This document shows positions 1 to 6,279 of a stretch of 6,531 nt of DNA, piece after piece. Position 1 is the first letter of the stretch, and each line of letters starts with the position of its first letter. A model generated the notes under the pieces. That model was not told the DNA's origin and made no database searches. It saw only the letters and a list, made by a program, of their open reading frames with translations. The stretch lies in NCBI GenBank assembly GCA_023301405.1, contig JALZUX010000639.1:1-6531 (forward strand). Reading direction: 5' to 3'. This DNA comes from Granulosicoccaceae bacterium (GTDB taxonomy: Bacteria > Pseudomonadota > Gammaproteobacteria > Granulosicoccales > Granulosicoccaceae). The position numbers were made by a program, and so were the translations under genes.

Positions 1-1058
1 AGCATATCGATCATGGCCGCGTTATTCCCTTTGCGCCAACGCTCATATGACCTCAGTGTCCGCATGCCCCCGATATCCTGCCCGGCGGCAAAAGGTTTCA
101 CCACACTTTCAACCAATGCTGCGGCGTCTAACATACCCATATTTACCCCTTGCCCGGCTAGAGGATGCACTGAATGTGCTGCATCACCAACCAACGCAAC
201 TCGAGGCTTGGCGTAGTGGTCAGCTTGCTGCCATTGCAGTGGAAAACTACCAATATTAAGCAGCGATTCAAGACCTCCTAATTGATCGGGAAACTCTTTC
301 TGCATGGCCTGTAGAAACTGTTCAGGCGGTAGGCTTTTTAATTCTGCAATCACTTCAGCTGATTGATACCACACCATCGACGCTCGATTTTCCGTTAAAG
401 GTAAAAACGCCTGCGGGCCGGTTGGCGTAAATCGCTGCCAGGTAATATCTTGTTGTGGCAAGGCGGTGGTGACAGTGGCGACTAACGCGTGCTGATCATA
501 GGATTCCCCGGTCACACCAATACCTGCAAGCTTACGTACTAGAGATCTGGCACCGTCTGCCGCCACCACTAACGACGCAGTGATTGTGGAGCCATTATTC
601 AGGTGAACCATTGCGTGGTGCGTATTAACGCTAAGATCAGTGATGCTTGCCGGACTCATCACCCGCACATTTTCAAGCTCTTTCAAACGTTGCCATAGCG
701 CTAATTGAATAACGCTGTTCTCAACAATGTGCCCAAGATAAGGACGTCCGATACGAGCGCTGTCAAAATCAGTTTTGGCATCAGATTCCCCATCCCACAC
801 CTGCATTCGCCTGAAAGGGCATGCGCGCATTTCTTTAATAAAATGCCACGCGCCGACTGCCTCAAACATTTTTTCAGTAGCCACGCTCAGAGCAGACACT
901 CTTATATCGTGGCTCTTTAAATCAAATGCCGACGGCGGCTTTTGCTCGAGAACAATCACGTCGATACCGCAACATGCCAATGCAGCTGCGGTCAACGACC
1001 CCACCATCCCCCCGCCAACGATAACTACGTCAGCACTGAAGGCACTCTCTTTATTCAT
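1..1058 (-). CDS. UbiH/UbiI/UbiF-family FAD-dependent ubiquinone biosynthesis hydroxylase (C-terminus cut by window edge)
   Basis: I translated this minus-strand frame by hand from the ATG at 1058-1056. It is open for 352 codons to the window edge, and the family is usually about 390-405 residues, so roughly 40-55 C-terminal residues are missing. Visible motifs are the N-terminal FAD-binding GGGMVG at residues 15-20 with the acidic strand end E38, the VSALS segment near 54-58, the ADG motif at 167-169, and the second FAD motif GDAAH at 291-295 followed by PLAGQGVN at 299-306. These define the class A flavoprotein monooxygenases that hydroxylate the ubiquinone ring using FAD, NAD(P)H and O2, acting in a complex near the inner membrane. 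Segments such as LGHIVENSVIQLALWQ and the TWQRFTPTGPQAFLPL stretch resemble E. coli UbiF and pseudomonad UbiI about equally, so the ring position modified (C5 or C6) cannot be decided and I give no symbol. No strong ribosome site precedes the ATG. It lies 54 bp downstream of the protease gene on the same strand. Confidence 0.92.
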   Translation of the reverse strand, partial: MNKESAFSADVVIVGGGMVGSLTAAALACCGIDVIVLEQKPPSAFDLKSHDIRVSALSVATEKMFEAVGAWHFIKEMRACPFRRMQVWDGESDAKTDFDSARIGRPYLGHIVENSVIQLALWQRLKELENVRVMSPASITDLSVNTHHAMVHLNNGSTITASLVVAADGARSLVRKLAGIGVTGESYDQHALVATVTTALPQQDITWQRFTPTGPQAFLPLTENRASMVWYQSAEVIAELKSLPPEQFLQAMQKEFPDQLGGLESLLNIGSFPLQWQQADHYAKPRVALVGDAAHSVHPLAGQGVNMGMLDAAALVESVVKPFAAGQDIGGMRTLRSYERWRKGNNAAMIDM

Positions 1059-1107
1059 GGTTAGATAAACCCAAAAGCATCAGTGTACCGTTTTCTTGTC
1101 TCAACAG

Positions 1108-1120
1108 GCGAGTTACTCGC
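1108..1120 (-). other. Small perfect hairpin spanning the protease stop codon
   Basis: GCGAG (1108-1112) and CTCGC (1116-1120) form a perfect 5-bp inverted repeat around a 3-base loop, and that loop is exactly the TAA stop codon of the large protease gene. No T-run follows on the minus strand, so this is not a standard intrinsic terminator. Read-through into the hydroxylase gene therefore remains plausible. The stem is short enough to be chance. Confidence 0.4.
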
Positions 1121-3992
1121 TAGCAGCAACCTTTTCAGTGGTTAGTGCATTAAGCGTCCAGCCGTCTTCACCACGAGACAATTCCAGTGTCGGCCAGAAG
1201 TTATATTCTGGCTGCACACTCACTACTGATCGGTAGCCGTTCATGGCCACTACGGTCAAACTCACGGGATCCTCTGAGCTTTTCTTAGACACTTCTTTAA
1301 TGAAATCATCGATAGAGGAAATAGCAATTCCCTCTACTTCAACAACAAAACGGTTTCGATATAGTCGATCTTGAATCGACGGCGAGCCACCAAGAGTGCC
1401 GCTGATAAAAACTCCATCAGTTGCATTACCCCGCTGGTAACCTAACTCAAAGTGCGGCTCTTGTATAAGGGATCCGGCCCACAACAACGCTCGGTCTGTA
1501 CCCTGCCCCTGATAGCTAATTGTCGCTACTTCCAGATCAACAACCTGCCCGTCTCGCACCACTTTTACAGGGACGGTCTCTTTTTGAAACTGTCTTTCAA
1601 GGTCAAGAAAAGCAGACGGAATCTCGCCATCAACTTCCAGAACGATATCGCCAACCATCAGCGGATTATTGTCATCCCCCACAACTTGCTGCACCCACAA
1701 TACTCTGCGATGAATAGCAGCAGAAGCCGCTATTTTTTTAATCCACTCATCGTTTAATCCTTGTTCACGCGCCTGATCCAGAGACTGATAGGCAAATGAT
1801 GCCGGTGCAATAAACAAGCTTTCGTTATTTTGAAATCGGCTTACGACATCTTTAACCAGAGCCGCAGGCATTGCCCATTCAGACTCTTTAACTTCATCGC
1901 CGTCCTGGTAGGCAAAGCTCTGCCACAAAGCCTGAACAACTCCGTCATTGTCTAATAACGGTCCACCCAAGGTAGGACCAACTAATGATGCACTTAAAAC
2001 ATCGACCGGGACCTGCTGGAACCTAGACAACTGAGGCACTTCGAAATACAAAGTAACCTCGCTTAAGTTTGCTACTTTTTGTTTTCTTATAGTGCCGTCG
2101 TTACGATAACCAACCAGCTCCAATGGCACATCCAAATCTGGAAATGAATCGGCCAACGCTAATGCTTCAATTTCAACGTCACCAAGCAGCGCAGGATCAT
2201 ACTGGAGAATAGCGATATTATGTAACGGGTGTAGAAAAACCACTTTGCCCGGCAATTTATACGTTGAGAAAAAAGTAATATCAAGATCACCCAATTGAAC
2301 CGGCACGGTATTACGATCTGTCACGATCAAACCGTTTTCAGGATCGACGATCAAACCCACCCCGTTAAAGCTCTTGGCATAAACATTGTCAACCGCATAG
2401 GGTATATCGAAGGATAAACGCACCAATGATGACGCCACTGATTGAATACGGTTATCTCGGTAACCTGGTAAAACAACATCAGCAAGTGGCTCTGGTGCAG
2501 CAGGTTTGACTGCTAAATCAATATCTGAACAATTCCAAAACTTAGCATCGTCAAGGCGATCACAGGTCCTTGCGGCAAACCACTTAGCGTTGACCATTAC
2601 GTTATTCACCGAAGAGGTAAATTCACGCCCGGGAACCACATAACGCAAGCGCCACTCATCAGCAACATTGGCTGACTTAAGATGCTTCAGAATGTCGTCA
2701 GTACTATTGATAGGTTGGCCGTTTAACTGTTGAATCAATGCACCTCGAGGGACGCCAGCCCGTGAAAATTCATAGCCTGACTTCGCCACCACAACACCTT
2801 TTTGCGGCAAATTCATACCGCGCGCGCGCTGCACTGAAATATCGTGCAACACTGATCCACCCATTTCAATTAACTTGGCGGGTTGCAGCTTATCCATATC
2901 CTGGACGACCAACGGCAAGACGACCTCTTGCCCTTGCCGAATCACAGTGATTTCTATTTCTTCATCGATCGATGAATCCAGAACTTCTGCTAGCCGGATA
3001 AACTCTGTTACAGATTGACCGTTGATCGATAAAAGAATATCGCCTTCCTGCAATGCATCTTCTGCTACCCCACCAGGAAGAATTTGCCGCGCCAGTAGCA
3101 AGCCATTACTTTGAGGAAACTCGGCCTGAATTCGCTCAGCAATATCACCTCTTAGGCCAAGCCGGCTTAACAATCGATAGGGTCGTTGCTCAAACACGGT
3201 TTGAATTGTGCCACGCTCAACCGGTTCTCCAGCTCGCAGTTTTTCCAGCGCGTATTCTATTCGATCCAACGGCAGAAAAAAGCTGCTCGCGGTACTGCTG
3301 TTGGCCGCTGCATTTAACGCTATAACTTCTCCGTCCTGATTCAACACTGGTGACCCGGAAGACCCACCAGAAGTTGAGGAGGCGGCCTGCAAATAAAAAG
3401 TATTAAAGTCATTGTGTCCATAACGACCATAGTTGGGTGCTGCACGATCTACACGCGCAATGGTCCCAGTCAGAATTGATAGTTGCTCACCACCATCGCT
3501 GCCGATCACCCGAATATCAGTACCCACCAGCGCGCCAGCCGCATTGAGCGTCATTGCTTCAGGCTGGTTTCTTTTTAAGTCTTCGGGGTTGTAGCGCAGG
3601 AATCCGAAATCATGAACCGGATCTCGATAAAGCGGTACAACGTCTATTCTTTCCAGGTTCTGAAAAGTGGCTGTCATACTGATAGGGCCACTTCCGACAA
3701 CATGGCGGTTGGTCAGGATGATGCCCTGCTCGGCATCAACGATAAACCCAGTGGCTGAGCTGACCCCCTGATTGTTCTCAACAAAATCTCGAACATAAGA
3801 TATTTGTAGCGACACCACCGACGGCACAGCATTGGCTATCACCGCCGACCACTTGGCGCTAGCCTCCTGAGCCCGCAGCAGCGATGAACCACTTAAAAGA
3901 ATAAGCACGAGGGTTAGTGATGTTAAGGTTCGCAATAGATTAGTCCAGAGTGGGAGAATGTGATTCGAGAAGCGATACCGTTTATCGCCCAA
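1113..3992 (-). CDS. Exported tandem HtrA-like serine protease of Nma111/DEG7 architecture (active half plus degenerate half, four PDZ domains)
   Basis: The 959-residue product has a signal peptide (hydrophobic core about residues 23-39, likely cut after LRA near 41), so it should act in the periplasm. Domains in order: trypsin-like protease 1 (about 46-255) with His97 in TNRHVV, Asp128 in DPVHDFGF and Ser212 in GGSSGSP; PDZ1 (about 280-365); PDZ2 (about 375-468); protease-like 2 (about 515-720), whose equivalent positions are Asn561, Asn592 and Leu675 and which is therefore inactive; PDZ3 (about 757-825); PDZ4 (about 835-930). DegP and DegS have one protease domain. This layout is that of yeast Nma111 (about 1000 residues) and plant DEG7, and stretches such as GIILTNRHVVG, YRDPVHDFGFL and DFNTFYLQAA closely resemble Nma111 as I remember it. 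The expected role is envelope protein quality control; the substrate is unknown. The only cysteines are 477 and 488. The start shown is TTG, just after an in-frame stop, with no Shine-Dalgarno. A TTG at 3935 (residue 20), with a weak GGA 8 bases upstream, gives a more typical signal peptide beginning MRTLTSL. The family call is firm, the start is not. Confidence 0.93.
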   Translation of the reverse strand: MGDKRYRFSNHILPLWTNLLRTLTSLTLVLILLSGSSLLRAQEASAKWSAVIANAVPSVVSLQISYVRDFVENNQGVSSATGFIVDAEQGIILTNRHVVGSGPISMTATFQNLERIDVVPLYRDPVHDFGFLRYNPEDLKRNQPEAMTLNAAGALVGTDIRVIGSDGGEQLSILTGTIARVDRAAPNYGRYGHNDFNTFYLQAASSTSGGSSGSPVLNQDGEVIALNAAANSSTASSFFLPLDRIEYALEKLRAGEPVERGTIQTVFEQRPYRLLSRLGLRGDIAERIQAEFPQSNGLLLARQILPGGVAEDALQEGDILLSINGQSVTEFIRLAEVLDSSIDEEIEITVIRQGQEVVLPLVVQDMDKLQPAKLIEMGGSVLHDISVQRARGMNLPQKGVVVAKSGYEFSRAGVPRGALIQQLNGQPINSTDDILKHLKSANVADEWRLRYVVPGREFTSSVNNVMVNAKWFAARTCDRLDDAKFWNCSDIDLAVKPAAPEPLADVVLPGYRDNRIQSVASSLVRLSFDIPYAVDNVYAKSFNGVGLIVDPENGLIVTDRNTVPVQLGDLDITFFSTYKLPGKVVFLHPLHNIAILQYDPALLGDVEIEALALADSFPDLDVPLELVGYRNDGTIRKQKVANLSEVTLYFEVPQLSRFQQVPVDVLSASLVGPTLGGPLLDNDGVVQALWQSFAYQDGDEVKESEWAMPAALVKDVVSRFQNNESLFIAPASFAYQSLDQAREQGLNDEWIKKIAASAAIHRRVLWVQQVVGDDNNPLMVGDIVLEVDGEIPSAFLDLERQFQKETVPVKVVRDGQVVDLEVATISYQGQGTDRALLWAGSLIQEPHFELGYQRGNATDGVFISGTLGGSPSIQDRLYRNRFVVEVEGIAISSIDDFIKEVSKKSSEDPVSLTVVAMNGYRSVVSVQPEYNFWPTLELSRGEDGWTLNALTTEKVAASE

Positions 3993-4022
3993 GAAGCGTC
4001 AGCTGCGAGGCTAAGAGGTCAA

Positions 4023-4028
4023 AGTATA
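4023..4028 (-). promoter_or_regulatory. Candidate -10 element for the tandem protease gene
   Basis: On the minus strand 4028-4023 reads TATACT, a 5-of-6 match to the sigma-70 -10 consensus. It would place transcription start near 4016, upstream of both candidate TTG starts. I found no good -35 hexamer at 16-18 bases, so this is a weak call based on one element and its position in a divergent intergenic region. Confidence 0.3.
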
Positions 4029-4038
4029 GCGCTGTTAG

Positions 4039-4076
4039 TTGCCCGGTTAGTACTGGGTAAATAGATACACTACAAT
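4039..4076 (+). promoter_or_regulatory. Candidate argA promoter region
   Basis: TACAAT at 4071-4076 matches five of six -10 consensus bases, but its best upstream partner at 18 bases (TTAGTA, 4047-4052) is poor. An alternative is TTGCCC at 4039-4044 (four of six for -35) with TAGATA at 4062-4067 after 17 bases. Either would give a leader of roughly 40-55 bases before argA. I saw no convincing ArgR box (paired TGAAT/ATTCA half-sites), so arginine repression through ArgR is not supported by what I can read. Confidence 0.3.
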
Positions 4077-4116
4077 TGAACTCAAGATCTGCACCGACAA
4101 TTGTCTTTTTTACCCA
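4054..4116. repeat. Spaced inverted repeat with internal palindrome in the divergent promoter region
   Basis: TGGGTAAA at 4054-4061 is perfectly complementary to TTTACCCA at 4109-4116, with 47 bases between. Inside lies a perfect 10-base palindrome, GACAATTGTC at 4096-4105, followed by a T-run. The motif CAATTG occurs twice (4073-4078 and 4098-4103), 25 bases apart. The arms flank the candidate TACAAT -10 of argA. They could be operator half-sites, part of a leader RNA fold, or coincidence in AT-rich DNA. Confidence 0.4.
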
Positions 4117-4125
4117 ACATCACGA

Positions 4126-5484
4126 ATGAATCTGATGAGTAATCAATCTAGCAACGAATTCCCTCTCGATTGGTTGCGCCAAACTTCCCCTTACATCAAC
4201 ACACATCGGGGCAAGACTTTCGTGATTTGGCTAAGCGGCGCAAGCCTGAATCATGATAATTTTCTGCATTTAGTGCATGACTTGACCCTCCTGAGCCACC
4301 TAGGCGTGCGATTAATTCTTGTCCATGGTATGCGTCCGCAAATCGACTCTGAACTCGCCAAGGAAGGCATTGCACCCGAGTTTATCGAGCGCAAAGCGTC
4401 AAACCAGCCCGAGACCGGCCAAAACTCAGTTCGAATTACCGAACCTGCCATTTTACCGGCACTTAGGTCTGCACTTGGAAAGGTGCGCTGCCAATTTGAA
4501 TCGGCATTTTCAAAAGGCTTACCAAACACCCCGATGTCAGGAGCTCAGGTAACCCTATGCTCTGGAAATTTCGTTGTCGCCCGACCGTATGGCGTTCGTG
4601 CCGGCATCGACTACGGCCACACGGGTGAAGTTCGTAAAATTCGTGCCAACACAATTAACAAGCTACTTGATTTAGGCTTGGTGGTGTTGCTATCTCCGGT
4701 TGGCTATTCACCCACTGGCGAGTTGTTCAACCTGCACTCCGAAGACGTTGCCACCCAGGCGGCGATCAAACTGGGCGCTGAAAAACTCATATTTCTACAC
4801 GACAAAGCAAAGGACATCACTGACGGCCTTACCCGTGAAATTTCTGCAAAATCACCGATTTCCCAACAAACGTTACCAATCGAACTTGACCCCCTGAAAT
4901 TCGTCATTGGCAATTCACTAAACGCCTGCCGACACGGCGTAAAGCGATGCCATATTGTGAGCAGTCAACAAGACGGAGCACTGCTGAAAGAACTGTTCAC
5001 CCGTGATGGAAGTGGTCTGCTCATTGACTCGGGCAACTACGACACTATTCGCCTCGCCACCACCAGAGACGTCACCGGTATAAAGGCGTTAATTCAGCCA
5101 CTAATTGACGAGGGCATACTTCGGGATCGATCACTGCAAGACCTGGAACGCGAGATACATTGCTTCTTTATCGCTGAACGTGAAGGCAGCGTTATTGGCT
5201 GTGCGAGCCTGACCCAATTCGGCCTACAGGCAGAACTGGGATGCCTGGCAGTAGACCCTGATTTTCGCGCTAGTGGCAAGGCATCAGAGATTGTTCAACA
5301 TTTAATAAAAGAAGCCAAACACCGCCAGTGTCATACTTTGTTTGCATTGACCACACGAAGTGGCGACTGGTTTCAAGAGCAAGGATTTACGCCTGATCAT
5401 CTGGACCAACTACCACCGGAACACAGCTTTACATCAAGCAACCTGAACCGTGGATCAAAGCTCTTCACTCTTACATTAAACTAA
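4126..5484 (+). CDS. argA: Amino-acid N-acetyltransferase (N-acetylglutamate synthase, ArgA type)
   Basis: It transfers an acetyl group from acetyl-CoA to glutamate, the first committed step of arginine biosynthesis in the cytoplasm (EC 2.3.1.1). The 452-residue product matches the classic two-domain ArgA (E. coli 443). An amino-acid-kinase-like domain spans about 24-290, with the near-identical SPYINTHRGKTFVI (21-34), VHGMRPQID (66-74) and SPTGELFNL (195-203). In this family that domain binds arginine as feedback inhibitor. A GNAT acetyltransferase domain spans about 305-452, with the acetyl-CoA loop R381-x-x-G384-x-A386 in LAVDPDFRASGKA and the conserved TTRSGDWFQEQGF (409-421). All expected parts are intact. 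The start could be the ATG at 4126 or the one at 4135; the second gives an N-terminus closer to E. coli length, and neither has a clear Shine-Dalgarno. It is transcribed divergently from the tandem protease and its stop codon interlocks with that of the converging Lon-domain gene. Confidence 0.97.
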   Translation: MNLMSNQSSNEFPLDWLRQTSPYINTHRGKTFVIWLSGASLNHDNFLHLVHDLTLLSHLGVRLILVHGMRPQIDSELAKEGIAPEFIERKASNQPETGQNSVRITEPAILPALRSALGKVRCQFESAFSKGLPNTPMSGAQVTLCSGNFVVARPYGVRAGIDYGHTGEVRKIRANTINKLLDLGLVVLLSPVGYSPTGELFNLHSEDVATQAAIKLGAEKLIFLHDKAKDITDGLTREISAKSPISQQTLPIELDPLKFVIGNSLNACRHGVKRCHIVSSQQDGALLKELFTRDGSGLLIDSGNYDTIRLATTRDVTGIKALIQPLIDEGILRDRSLQDLEREIHCFFIAEREGSVIGCASLTQFGLQAELGCLAVDPDFRASGKASEIVQHLIKEAKHRQCHTLFALTTRSGDWFQEQGFTPDHLDQLPPEHSFTSSNLNRGSKLFTLTLN

Positions 5485-6059
5485 CCTTTTTCAATTGCCG
5501 AGAAAACCTCAGCAATAGCCGTCAAACGCTCAAGGGGCTGATCCATTGATAACAGCTGATGACGCAAGCTTGCCGCCAGCGGCAATAGCTCAACAAAGCG
5601 GCTACCCAACCACAACGCATCGTTAGTTTCAGGGTTTGCGTATTTCACTGCCGAAGAAACCTGTTCGAGAATTTGATCCATCGTCTCAACCAAATGATGA
5701 AATTCTGCTGGCACTGGCACCGACTGCTCTGCAGGCAGCAGCGCGACGGTACCGCGTAATAACTCGGCATCATCAACATGAGTATCAATTATCCTGAATT
5801 TTTGTTCGCCCTCGACAACGATCTGCAGTAATCCATTGTCACCTTGATCCCAGTCGACAATTTTTATTAACGTTCCATTGGGAAAAGGAACTGCTGCCCC
5901 GCCTGCCTCTGCACCCTCCTTAACCAGACACACGCCAAAACCGGTATCGCCACGAAAGCAATCCCTGACCATATTCAGATACCGAGGTTCGAAGAGACGC
6001 AGAGGAAGCAATCCTCCGGGCATCACAACTGAGGACAAAGGAAACAAAGGTATTTGCAT
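5481..6059 (-). CDS. Stand-alone Lon N-terminal (substrate-binding) domain protein
   Basis: The 192-residue product is a complete Lon N-terminal domain without the AAA+ ATPase or protease parts of Lon. Hallmarks are the opening IPLFPLSSVVMPGG with LPLRLFEPRYLNMV (3-31), the FGVCLV strand (41-46), the G-x-L-x-I...EGEQKFRI segment (76-90) and the C-terminal helical bundle with WLGSRFVELLPL and SMDQPLERLTAI. Short proteins of this kind are widespread in proteobacteria and usually 190-200 residues. Their biochemical role is not established; substrate or adaptor binding is inferred from the domain. I chose the ATG at 6059 because it begins directly at the conserved domain and has a good AGGGA ribosome site 5 bases upstream. 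The frame stays open to an ATG at 6188, but those 43 extra residues match no family feature I know. The stop TAG overlaps the argA stop by four bases on the opposite strand. Confidence 0.93.
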   Translation of the reverse strand: MQIPLFPLSSVVMPGGLLPLRLFEPRYLNMVRDCFRGDTGFGVCLVKEGAEAGGAAVPFPNGTLIKIVDWDQGDNGLLQIVVEGEQKFRIIDTHVDDAELLRGTVALLPAEQSVPVPAEFHHLVETMDQILEQVSSAVKYANPETNDALWLGSRFVELLPLAASLRHQLLSMDQPLERLTAIAEVFSAIEKG

Positions 6060-6214
6060 GAGATTCCCTAACAATGGTTGCTCTAAACCAGTGAGCTTTA
6101 AGAGCAGCAAAGACAACATTTTTACCATGATTTGTTGGTTGCCGACAGCAAGCCCAACAACCGACTTTGTAGCCAGCATCATGATCATATAATCAGGTGC
6201 TTGTTATACACCAC
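6060..6214 (-). other. Intergenic leader of the Lon-domain gene
   Basis: This stretch lies between the OmpA-like gene's terminator and the Lon-domain start and should hold the promoter of the latter. The best -10-like hexamer I see is TAAAAT at 6124-6119 (five of six), without a convincing -35. The in-frame extension of the Lon-domain reading frame through here (6060-6188) is leucine-rich but has no visible ribosome site, so I treat it as non-coding. Confidence 0.35.
6065..6069 (-). promoter_or_regulatory. Ribosome binding site deciding the start of the Lon-domain gene
   Basis: AGGGA on the minus strand (6069-6065) sits 5 bases before the ATG at 6059-6057. It is the clearest Shine-Dalgarno in the window and favours the 192-residue product over the longer 235-residue reading. 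Confidence 0.65.
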
Positions 6215-6244
6215 AAAAAAAGGCCAGACATATGCCCGGCCTTT
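6215..6244 (-). terminator. Rho-independent terminator of the OmpA-like gene
   Basis: The minus-strand transcript reads AAAGGCC, then GGG-CATATG-TCT, then GGCCTTT, followed by a T-tract of seven bases (6221-6215). The 7-bp outer stem continues inward through two G-U wobbles, so the hairpin is continuous only in the minus-strand RNA. On the plus strand the wobbles become A-C mismatches. It starts about 35 bases after the stop codon at 6282-6280, a typical position. Confidence 0.88.
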
Positions 6245-6279
6245 CTTTTAGGGGTTACCTAAGCACCTTTCTGGCTTAA

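Noticed and set aside
775..1068. Plus-strand 97-residue open frame over the hydroxylase start
   Set aside because: The minus strand here encodes the FAD-binding N-terminus with GGGMVG. The plus frame has no family resemblance and no good start context.
3053..3325. Plus-strand 90-residue open frame inside the tandem protease gene
   Set aside because: The opposite strand encodes the PDZ1 domain and the end of the active protease domain with clear motifs, so this frame is a by-product of that coding sequence.
1113..3992. Two adjacent HtrA genes merged by a sequencing error
   Set aside because: The frame is continuous with no stop, the linker is in frame and domain sizes are normal. The second half lacks a signal peptide and its own triad, as expected for one tandem protein.
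4121..4145. Possible ArgR operator at the argA start (GAATGAAT followed by GATGAGT)
   Set aside because: Only one half-site resembles TGAAT and the partner ATTCA half is absent, so the symmetry expected of an ArgR box is missing.
6060..6188. In-frame N-terminal extension of the Lon-domain protein (43 residues, leucine-rich)
   Set aside because: The conserved domain begins at the ATG at 6059, which has its own AGGGA ribosome site. The extension has no matching family feature, and family members are about 190-200 residues.
5878..6192. Plus-strand 104-residue open frame antisense to the Lon-domain gene
   Set aside because: It is a shadow of a strongly supported gene, with low-complexity, basic and proline-rich composition and no recognisable motif.
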